A DNA stretch of 64,000 bases, from positions 1-64,000 of the forward strand of contig CAVRTQ010000024.1 of the NCBI GenBank assembly GCA_963724195.1, read 5' to 3'. Source of the stretch: Solirubrobacter sp963724195. GTDB taxonomy: Bacteria > Actinomycetota > Thermoleophilia > Solirubrobacterales > Solirubrobacteraceae. The position numbers were made by a program, and so were the translations under genes. This document shows positions 56,613 through 64,000 of the stretch, in pieces; within the stretch, counting starts at the first letter, position 1, and each line of letters begins with the position of its first letter. The notes under the pieces were generated by a model, which saw nothing but the letters and a program-made list of their open reading frames with translations, had not been told where the DNA came from and did no database searches.

Positions 56613-58370
56613 CAGCCCCGCCCCTTGCCCTTCAACGTGATCGACCGCAGTAGCCGTAGTGGTTCCGATCGGGCCGGCGAGCCTGAGCGTGAGCGTCACC
56701 GGCAACGATTGCTTGTAGTCCTTCAAGGCTTTTCGGGCCTGCGCGTTCGGCTTGAGCTTCACCGTGAAGCGGCCGAACTGGTTGCAGGTCGCGTCGGCCG
56801 TCGAGAGCTCGAACGTGGCCTGGCGCTTCTTGGCCTTCACCCGCAGCCGCTTGGCGGCGAGCTGGTTGCCGACCGACATCGTCATCGTGCCCGTGCCCGC
56901 CGAGACGCAGCGCGACGTGACCGTGAGCTTGTTCTCGAGGAACTTGGCCACCGTCATCTGCGCGGTCTTGGGCTTGTCGATCGCGGCCCACGGCTTCGGC
57001 ACGCGCGCCGGCACGATGTCGCGCGGCGGTTCCGGCGTCGCGGTCGGCGTGGGCGTCGGGGTGGGCTCTGTGCCGTCACCGACGACGACACGGCCCTCCA
57101 TCTCCGGGTGCGCCATGCACACGAACGTGTAGACGCCCGCGTCGTTGAACGTGCACTCGCCCGACCAACCCGGGGGCATCGAGAACTGCGGCAGCGGCGG
57201 CGCCGGGAGGATCGCGATGCCCGTCCGCTGCACGCACGACGTCGGGTTGTTCACGAACACCACGTTGTGGACGTTCGCGCCCGCCGGGTAGCTGAAGTCC
57301 ACGGTCCCGCCGGGCGCGACCGAGACCGAGTTGTCGTTCTCGTCACTGCTCGCGGCGTCCTGGAACCAGTTCCTGGCCGTCGGACTGGTGCGGTCCTTGG
57401 CCAGGATGCCCGGCCGGCCGGGCGCAACCGTCGGGACCACGGTCGGCGTGGCCGTGGGGGTGGCCGTCGGCGTCGCGGTGGGCGTCGGCGTCGGCGTCGG
57501 CTCACCGGCGGCCGTGACGATGACCGTGCCGGTCATCTCCACCGGGTGCGTCTGGCACACGAACGCGTACGTGCCCGCGGCGGCGAACGTGCACTCGCCG
57601 ACCCAGCCGGGCGGCTGCGCGAAGTCCGGCATCGGCGCCACCTGGTCGTTGTCCGGGAGCGGGAGCGTCGGCGACACCGTCGTCTTCACGCACGTCTCGG
57701 GCTTGGACGCGGTCCGGAACTCCACGTTGTGGAAGTTGGAGCCGGTCGGGTAGTCGAACGTGACCTTCCCGCCCGCCCGGATCGTCACCGTGCTGTCGCT
57801 GGTGTCCGCGCTCGCCGCGTCCTGGAACCAGTTGCGCAGCGGGCTCGCGGTGTCGTGCGCGGAGACCCGGCCGGTGGTCGGCGCCGTCGTCGGCGTGGCC
57901 GTCGGCGTCGCGGTGACGGTCGGCGTCGCCGTGGGCGTGCCCTCGGCGTGCACGACGACCGTGCCCTTGAAGCCGTCCGGGTTCACGCCCGAGTGGAACG
58001 TGTACGTGCCCGGCGCGGTGAACGTGCAGTAGCCGGCCCAGCCGGGACCCTGCGTCCACCACGGCAGCGTCGTGCCGTAGCCCCAGACGGGCCCGGCGGT
58101 CTGCACGCAGGTGGCGGGCTCCAGGCTCCCGCGATCCCACACGACGTTGTACTCGCCGGTGCCGGCCGGGTAGCTGAAGTTCACGCGGCCGCCGACCACG
58201 ATGTCCACCGTCCGGTCTTGCGGATCGGTGACGTCGGCGTCGCGGAAGCCGCTGTCGGAGACGACCATGTTGGCGACCGGTAGCGGGTCAGCCGCGCCAC
58301 CGAGGGCGAGGGCGGGGGCGCACACGAGAGCGAGCAGCGCGCAGACGATCCAGGGCAGTGAGCGCTTCAT
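56612..58370 (-). CDS. Secreted triple-cupredoxin protein (one frameshift)
   Basis: About 585 residues. The signal peptide is MKRSLPWIVCALLALVCAPA. Three cupredoxin domains are joined by (Thr-Pro) linkers. Domain 2 (HNVEFRT, then YAFVCQTHPVEMTGTV) and domain 3 (HNVVFVNN, then YTFVCMAHPEMEGRVVV) have full His-Cys-His-Met copper sets. In domain 1 (YNVVWDRG, then YTFHSGVNPDGFKG) the Cys and His are lost. A basic C-terminal domain (KFLENKLTVTSRCVSAGTGT) ends SITLKGKGRG after one base is removed near 56640. Coupled to the oxidase downstream and the dehydrogenase upstream, it could be the electron wire between them. Confidence 0.85.
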
Positions 58371-61300
58371 GGCGTGGTGGTGGAGAGCGTGAACGTCAGG
58401 GTCTTCGCGTACTGGCCGGCGCGGAGCGCGTCGGTGGTCGCGACGGGTTGCTGGAAGCCCAGCGTGAGTACGGCGTTGGCTATCGGCGTCGCCCACGTCG
58501 CCAGGCTCAGGGGCGTGCCGGACACCGCCGCGTAGGCGGCGGTGGTGCCCGCGCGGGCCCGCAGCGCCTGCGGCATCACCGCGGCGCCGTTGACCAGGCG
58601 GCCCGGCGAGGCGGCGTTGCGGTCGGTGACGGTGAGCTGCGCCGCACCCGCGGTGGAGATCACGGTCGCGGTGGTGGACGCCGTGTAGGTGGCGGCCACG
58701 CCCGGGATCATCGGCGCGAACGCGGCCGGCGCGCCGAGCTTGAGGCTCAACGTCAGCGGGACCGTCGCGACGATGTCGACGTCCTCCTCCGCGTTGGGCA
58801 GCGGCGGGATCTCGAACTCGATCGTCTTGCTCACCCGCTCGCCGTCGGCGTAGATGACGGTCAGCGTCGCCGTCACCGGCCCGTCGTCGGGATACGTGTG
58901 CGTGACCCGTTCCCCGGTCGCGGTGCCCCCGTCGGAGAACGTCCACTCGTAGCCGACGCCGCCGGAGCGCCCGGCGTCGAAGTCCACGGTGGCCGTGTCC
59001 GGGCGGATCGCGTAGCGCGGGTCCGGTCCGGGCGTGTCGGCGCCGCCGGTGTAGCTGAACCGCCACACGCCGGTGGAGCTGCCGAGCCCGAGGCGCGAGC
59101 CCGACGCGGCCGCGACGTACAGCGCGCCGTCGGCTCCGAAGTCCAGGTCGATCATCCGGTGGGCCCCGAGCAGGGCGGCCGGGATGATCCCGTACAGCGA
59201 GTCGGCCGCGACGGGCTGGCCGCCTTCGGCCTCGGTCTCCGGGTCCATCAGCAGCGCGTGGCGCACGTTGCCGGCGCCCGCGAAGTCGGCGAGGAACCAG
59301 CGGCCGTCCCAGTAGGCGGGCCACGTGCCGGCCTTGGCCTGCGCCGGGCGCCGGTAGGTGCCGCCGCTCACCACGGACTGGCTGCCGCCGAGCGCCCACG
59401 GGCAGCGGCGCGCGGTGTCCAGACCGTTGCTGGTGTTCGAGTCGTTGTAGACCGCGACGCCGTTGGCGTTGCGCGGGAAGTCGTAGCAACCGCCCTGCGG
59501 GCCGTACCAGACGTTGGCCGGCTGCGGCGCCGGGATCAGCGCGCGGCCGGTGTTGAACGGCGAGTCGTTCGGGATCTGGTCCGCGGACGAGCACTTCCAG
59601 AACGCGCTGGGCGCGCCGTCGTCGAGTCGGCGCCGCCGCGGACCGTGCCGCGCGGCGTGTCCGGCCAGCCGAGGTTGGCCGCGCCGCCGCCGCCGATGGC
59701 CGGCAGCGTCGCGCGGTAGCTGAAGCGATTGCCGGCGGCGCAGTACGGCCAGCCATAGTTGCCGGCGCCCTTGATCAGGGCGGCGGTCTCGGTCTTCGCG
59801 GGGCCCCACTGGACCGAGTTGTTCTGCTGCTCGGTGCCGGTCCACGCGGCGGAGATCGTGTCCGTCTTGGCGTCGATGTCCAGCGAGCGCACGTCGGAGA
59901 CGCCCATCGCGAAGATCTCCGGCTTGCTGAGCTTGTCGTCGAGCGGGAACAGGTTGGGCCCGTTCGGGGCGTCCGCGCCGGGAATCGTGTACGTCTTGTC
60001 GAGGCCGGGCACCGGGCCGGGGTCGGCGAGCGGCGTGATCCGCAGCACCTTGCCCTCGTACGCCTTCGTGTTGGCCGCGGTGCCGCGCGCGTCGCTGATC
60101 GTGACCTCGGCCCCGGTCCCCGGGACGGTGTGCTCCGGGTGCGCGTTCGTGTAGCCGCCGCGGTAGGCGTTGGTCGCGCCGTCGATCGTGTCGCCGGTGG
60201 CGATGTAGAGGTTGCCTTCGGAGTCCCAGTCCATCGCGCCGCCGAGGCGGGAGGCGCTGTAGACCTGGGTCATCCAGTGGAAGATCACCCGCTCCGACCC
60301 GGCGACGAGCGTCTTGGTCTGCGGGTCGAACGTGAAGCGCGAGAGGCGGCGCTCGCCCATGAACGCGAGCCGGTCCAGGCCCGGGCCGAGCTGCTTGGCG
60401 GGGTCGGACGTCGCCGCTCCCCGCTCCCCCTTGGCGTACGGGTGGTACTGGACGTAGATGTACGGGCGGCCCGTGGTGAAGTCCGGGTCGAGCGTGAGGC
60501 CGAGCAGGCCGTGCTCGGAGCTCTCGCCGCGCGCGCCGAAGACCTCGAGGTCCGCGACCTTGGCGATACCGCCGGACTGGTCGAGCACGTGGATCGTGCC
60601 GCAGCCCTTGCCGACGCCGGGAATCGTCCAGTCCGTGGTCTGCGGCATGCCGGCGAAGCAGGTGGCGCGGCCGGAGTAGAACACGCGCCCGTCGGCGGCC
60701 GTCGCGAGCGCGTTGATCTCGCCCGTGTTCGACGTCAGCCCGTCCGGGTTGGGCGGCGTGAGGCGGGTCGCGGCGTAGTTGGCGTCGATCGTCGCCTTGC
60801 AGTTGCCGCGCGACATGCCGGCGGCCCACTGGATCGCGCCGAGCAGCTGGCGCGTGACCGCGGGCTCCCCGTACGCGGCGGCCGTGCCACCGAGCGCGGT
60901 GTAGAAGGAGCGGCCGGCGCCGACGTCGCGGCACCAGGAGACGGCGCGCTCGTTCTGGGGCTGGATCCGGTTGTCGGAGCCGGTGAAGCGCGTGACCGCG
61001 TCGTTGGTGACCGAGGTGCCGTCGGGCAGCGCGCCGAAGCGCACGCGCGCCACGGTGTGCACCTGTCCCGGTCGGGTTCGCCGCCCACTTGTAGTACGTG
61101 TCCGTGTGCCCCTTCCACACCAGCGGGTTCGCGCGCGTCGCGGGATGCACGCGGTCCAGGAACTCGACGTCCTGCGGGCTCGTGCTCGACGCGGTCGTGC
61201 GGATGTCGCCGGTGAGGCCGATCAGCGTGTCGAAGAACGCCTCGCCCTCCTCCAGCTTGGCCGTCTCGCCGACGCCCACGAAGCCGCCGCCCGCCGTGAC

Positions 61301-61624
61301 GTAGTCCTGCAGCGCGGCCTGCTGGCCGCCGTCGAGGACGTTGCCGGCGGAGTGCACGAACGCCACCGCGCGGTACTGCGACAGGCTCGCCGTGCTGATC
61401 GCGGCGGCGTCGCTCGTCACGTCGACGGTGAAGCCGTTCGCGGCGCCGAGCGCCTGGACCGCCGCGGCCGCGGGTGCGGAGGCGGCGTTGGCCGGGCCGG
61501 CGGTGCCGGTGAACACGAGCACCTTGCCCGCGTCGGCGGAGGCCGGTGCGGCGCACGCGAGGCACGCGACAACGGCGGCCAGCAACGAGCGACGCCCGGT
61601 ACGGAACTGCTTGAGGGCGTGCAT
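58367..61624 (-). CDS. Secreted ThuA / sugar dehydrogenase / PKD fusion protein (two frameshifts)
   Basis: About 1085 residues with a signal peptide (LLAAVVACLACAAPASA). The ThuA-like domain spans residues 30-260 (KVLVFTGTAGPANAAS, FVHSAGNVLDGGQQAALQDY). A glucose/sorbosone dehydrogenase-type beta-propeller spans 265-760 (EINALATAADGRVFYSGRAT, HGLLGLTLDPDF, GAMDWDSEGNLYIATGDT, AYEGKVLRITPL). A PKD domain (DPRYAIRPDTATVDF, VTHTYPDDGPVTATL) and a C-terminal domain ending AGQYAKTLTFTLSTTTP follow. The propeller probably oxidises sugars, perhaps with PQQ. Breaks near 61070 (extra A) and 59625 cancel in length. It is TGATG-coupled to the repeat protein and ATGA-coupled to the triple cupredoxin. 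Confidence 0.8.
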   Translation of the reverse strand: MHALKQFRTGRRSLLAAVVACLACAAPASADAGKVLVFTGTAGPANAASAPAAAAVQALGAANGFTVDVTSDAAAISTASLSQYRAVAFVHSAGNVLDGGQQAALQDYVTAGGGFVGVGETAKLEEGEAFFDTLIGLTGDIRTTASSTSPQDVEFLDRVHPATRANPLVWKGHTDTYYKWAANPTGTGAHRGARALRRAARRHLGHQRRGHALHRLRQPDPAPERARRLLVPRRRRRPLLLHRARWHGRRVRGARGHAPAARRDPVGRRHVARQLQGDDRRQLRRDPPHAAQPGRADVEHGRDQRARDGRRRARVLLRPRHLLRRHAADHGLDDSRRRQGLRHDPRARPVRRYRQGRGPRGLRRARRELRARPARPHARPGLHHGPPVHLRPVPPVRQGGAGSGDVRPRQAARPGPGPARVHGRAPPLALHVRPADQDARRRVGAGDLPLDDPGLQRLPPRRRDGLGLRRQPLHRHRRHDRRRDQRLPRRLHERAPGAHRPGDRGRGHDQRRARHRGQHEGVRGQGAADHAARRPRPGARPRQDVHDSRRGRPERAQPVPARRQAQQAGDLRDGRLRRALAGHRRQDGHDLRRVDRHRAAEQLGPVGPREDRDRRPDQGRRQLWLAVLRRRQSLQLPRDAAGHRRRRRGQPRLAGHAARHGPRRRRLDDGAPSAFWKCSSADQIPNDSPFNTGRALIPAPQPANVWYGPQGGCYDFPRNANGVAVYNDSNTSNGLDTARRCPWALGGSQSVVSGGTYRRPAQAKAGTWPAYWDGRWFLADFAGAGNVRHALLMDPETEAEGGQPVAADSLYGIIPAALLGAHRMIDLDFGADGALYVAAASGSRLGLGSSTGVWRFSYTGGADTPGPDPRYAIRPDTATVDFDAGRSGGVGYEWTFSDGGTATGERVTHTYPDDGPVTATLTVIYADGERVSKTIEFEIPPLPNAEEDVDIVATVPLTLSLKLGAPAAFAPMIPGVAATYTASTTATVISTAGAAQLTVTDRNAASPGRLVNGAAVMPQALRARAGTTAAYAAVSGTPLSLATWATPIANAVLTLGFQQPVATTDALRAGQYAKTLTFTLSTTTP

Positions 61625-64000
61625 CAGGGCTGGGTCGTGGAGAGGGTGAACGTCAAGGTCTTCTCGTAGGCGCCGGCCCAGAGCGGCTCGGTGGCCCCGA
61701 TCCGCTGCCGGAAGCCGATCGCGACCGGGTCGCTGGCGACGTAGGACGGGTACATGAGCAGCCGCAGCGGCGTGGCGCTGATGGGCGCGAAGGCCGCCGT
61801 GGGCTGCGTCGCGTTGGTGGCGCGCGCCTCGAGCGCGTTGACCAGCGCGTGCGTCCCGTTGACCAGCCGGCCGGGCTGTGCGCCCTGGTCGACGACGGTC
61901 AGCTCCGCCGTGGCGGCCGACGTCGTGATCCGCGCGGAGAGCGCCGCCTGGTACTCGGCGGCGACACCCGGGATGAACGGCGGGAACGCCGCCGTGCCGT
62001 CCAGGACGAGCCCGAGGACCGTCGGCACGGTGCCGGACACGGTGGCTCTCCTCCTCGACCGCCGTCGGCGTCGGGGTGACGGTCGGCGTCGGCGTCGGCG
62101 TCACGATCGCCTCGATCCGGAACGTGCGGGTCGCCGGCGTGGCGTCGACGGTGCCCGCCGCGTTCTTGGCGCGCACGAAGAACGTGTAGTCGCCCAGCGC
62201 GGACGCGGTGTACTGCTGCGGTGACGTGCACGCGGCGTACGTGCCCGCGCCGGCCGGCGTGTCCAGGCGGCACTCGAACGTGGCGCCCGGTTCGCTCGTG
62301 AACGTGAACGTCTGCGTGGTGGCGGTGATCGGACCGGACGGGCCACCGGTGATGGTGGTGTCGGGCGCGGGCGCGACGACGGCGACGGTGAACGTCCGCG
62401 AGGCGGGCGTCGCGTCGACGTTGCCGGCTGCGTCCTTGGCGCGGACGGAGAACGTGTGCTCGCCGTCGGCGAGGTTCGTGTACGCCTGCGGCGACGTGCA
62501 CGCCGCGAACGCCGCGTTGTCCAGGCGGCACTCGAACGTCGCGCCCGGCTCGCTCGTGAAGGCGAACGACGCGGAGTTCGTCGTGATGGTGCCCGTCGGG
62601 CCGCTCGTGATCGTGGTGTCGGGCGCCGCGGTGTCGACCGTGAACGTGCGGGTCGCGGGCGAGCCGTCGACGTTGCCGGCCGCGTCCTTGGCGCGGACCG
62701 AGAACGTGTGCTCGCCGTCGGCGAGGCTCGTGTACGCCTGCGGGGACGTGCAGGCCGCGTAGGCCGCGGTGTCCAGGCGGCACTCGAACGTCGCGCCCGC
62801 ATCCGGGCTCGTGAAGCCGAAGGACGCGGAGGTGGAGTCGTACGGTGCCCGTCGGGCCGCTGGTGATCGTCGTGTCCGGCGCCGCCGTGTCGACCGTGAA
62901 GCTGCGGGTCGCGGGCGACGGGTCGACGTTGCCGGCCGTGTCGGTCGCCCGCACCAGGAACGTGTACGAGCCGTCCGCGAGCGGACCGACCGCGCGCGGC
63001 GACGTGCACGCCACGTAGGTGCCGGTGGCCGCGCCCGGGCCGTCGAGGCGGCACTCGAACGTCGAGCCGGCCTTCGAGGCCTCGAACGTGAACGACGGCG
63101 AAGCGTTGCTCGTCGCGCCGGTCGGGCCGCCGGTGATGGTCGTGTCCGGCGCGGCGGTGTCCACCGTGAACGTGCGCGTCGCGGGCGTGGCGTCCACGTT
63201 GCCCGCCGCGTCGATCGCGCGGACCGCGAACGTGTGCTCACCCGCCGCGAGGCCCGTGTAGGTCTGCGGCGAGGTGCAGGCCGTGAACGTGGCCGTGTCC
63301 AGGCGGCACTCGAACGTCGAACCCGTTTCCGAGCTGGAGAACGTGAACGTCGCCGTGGCGACGCCGATCGTGCCCGTCGGGCCCGAGTCGATCGTCGTGT
63401 TCGGCGCCGTCGTGTCGACCGTGAACGTGCGCGTGGCCGGCGTGGCGTCCACGTTGCCCGCCGCGTCGATCGCGCGGACGGCGAACGTGTGCTCACCCGC
63501 GGCCAGGGCGGAGTAGGCCTGCGGCGAGGTGCAGGCCGTGAACGCGGCCGTGTCCAGGCGGCACTCGAACGTGGCGCCCGGCTCCGTGCTGGTGAACGCG
63601 AAGGACGCGGACGTCGAGCTCGTCGGCCCGGTCGGGCCGCTCGTGATCGTCGTGTCCGGCGCGGCCGTGTCGACCGTGAACGTGCGCGTCGCCGGTGACG
63701 GGTCGACGTTGCCGGCCGTGTCGATCGCGCGGACCGCGAACGTGTGCTCGCCCTGGGCCAGACCCGTGTAGGCCTGCGGCGACGTGCAGGCCGCGAACGT
63801 CCCGCCGTCGATGCGGCACTCGAACGTCGAGCCGGCCTTCGTGGAGGTGAACGCGAACGAGGCGTTCGTGCTGTTGGTCGGACCGGTCGGGCCGGACGTG
63901 ATGGTCGTGTCCGGCGCGGTGCTGTCGACCGTGAACGTGCGCGTCGCGGGCGTGGCGTCCACGTTGCCGGCCGCGTCGATCGCGCGGACCGCGAACGTGT
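61624..64000 (-). CDS. Large secreted Ig-like repeat protein, C-terminal part (partial, two frameshifts)
   Basis: The gene enters from the right edge. Seven full repeats of about 84 residues and part of an eighth are seen, each PDTTITSGPTG, ASFAFTSTEPGATFECRLD, CTSPQAYTGLAAGEHTFAVR then AIDAAGNVDATPATRTFTV. Each has two Cys likely to pair. A (Thr-Pro) linker and a C-terminal domain (VLDGTAAFPPFIPGVAAEYQ, QPGRLVNGTHALVNALEARA, then YEKTLTFTLSTTQP) end the chain. Breaks near 62850 (extra A) and 62045 (extra C) are repaired by one base each. Such repeats build long surface stalks. The C-terminal domain is shared with the dehydrogenase gene downstream, to which it is TGATG-coupled. Confidence 0.75.
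62110..64000 (-). repeat. Direct repeats of about 252-274 bp coding Ig-like modules
   Basis: Seven complete units and a partial unit at the edge. Unit starts, seen as the GTGTCCGGCGC-like phrase encoding APDTTI, fall near 63910, 63650, 63395, 63145, 62870, 62618 and 62355. Neighbouring units are highly alike at DNA level, which favours recombination and assembly error. The units at 63000 and 62250 carry short inserts (GAATGTY, PAGAGTY) in the same loop. Confidence 0.85.

Noticed and set aside
62110..64000. Regular direct repeats suggesting a CRISPR array
   Set aside because: Units are about 252-274 bp, contiguous and in one reading frame, with no short identical repeat/variable spacer pattern; they code Ig-like modules.

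Overview
The window is very GC-rich (about 70%), densely packed bacterial DNA. Most neighbouring genes overlap by ATGA, GTGA or TGATG junctions. Actinobacterial-type glycogen synthase, a fungal/mycobacterial-style type I fatty acid synthase followed by acpS, WS/DGAT, many secreted proteins with Thr-Pro linkers, and an AbiEi/DUF559 protein suggest a deep-branching actinobacterium, most likely Thermoleophilia/Solirubrobacterales. The placement is inferred from gene content, not from a marker gene.

Layout. 1-452: the end of a tyrosine recombinase lying against a tRNA-Glu and a tRNA-Leu, probably the edge of an element to the left. 650-2560: FHA protein and an MFS transporter. 2538-8290 (minus): a translationally coupled operon of an enolase-superfamily epimerase (DgcA-like), a DUF1611 protein (DgcN-like), a GNAT/ADP-forming acyl-CoA synthetase and an Asp/Glu racemase, read here as D-glutamate or cell-wall peptide use. 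8314-10199: an anti-sigma-type ATPase and a sigma-factor-like protein fused to a membrane segment and an extracellular domain. 10212-22668: an iron region. The minus-strand half holds a secreted protein, siderophore-binding protein, fused FecCD permease and ATPase. The plus-strand half holds a DtxR-type regulator followed by a NIS siderophore operon (NIS-acyltransferase fusion, N-monooxygenase, NIS synthetase, acyltransferase, ABC ATPase, ABC-2 permease). 22665-26550: ECF sigma factor with partner, AbiEi/DUF559 protein, thioesterase and small proteins. 26535-35920 (minus): acpS and a 9-kb FAS-I gene. 36127-41340: SirB1-like protein, FhuF-like reductase, two secreted paralogues of the iron-region protein, and a Sfp-type PPTase. 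41274-44315: ion channel/GH127 ORF, SET-domain protein, helical protein. 44318-48394: glgA, glgC, pgm. 48421-52828: WS/DGAT, tryptophan 2,3-dioxygenase and two hydrolases. 52815-64000 (minus): a secreted copper/redox cluster with cupredoxins, a multicopper oxidase, a ThuA-sugar dehydrogenase fusion and a large Ig-like repeat protein that runs off the window.

Quality note. About 22 conserved genes are broken by single-base frameshifts, nearly all net +1. Removing one base at each site restores a full-length product with the expected ATGA coupling to its neighbour. I therefore read them as sequence errors rather than pseudogenes and annotate the restored spans. No stretch of more than 300 bases lacks a gene; the longest gaps (453-649, 35921-36126, 24141-24279, 54158-54281) are promoter-sized.
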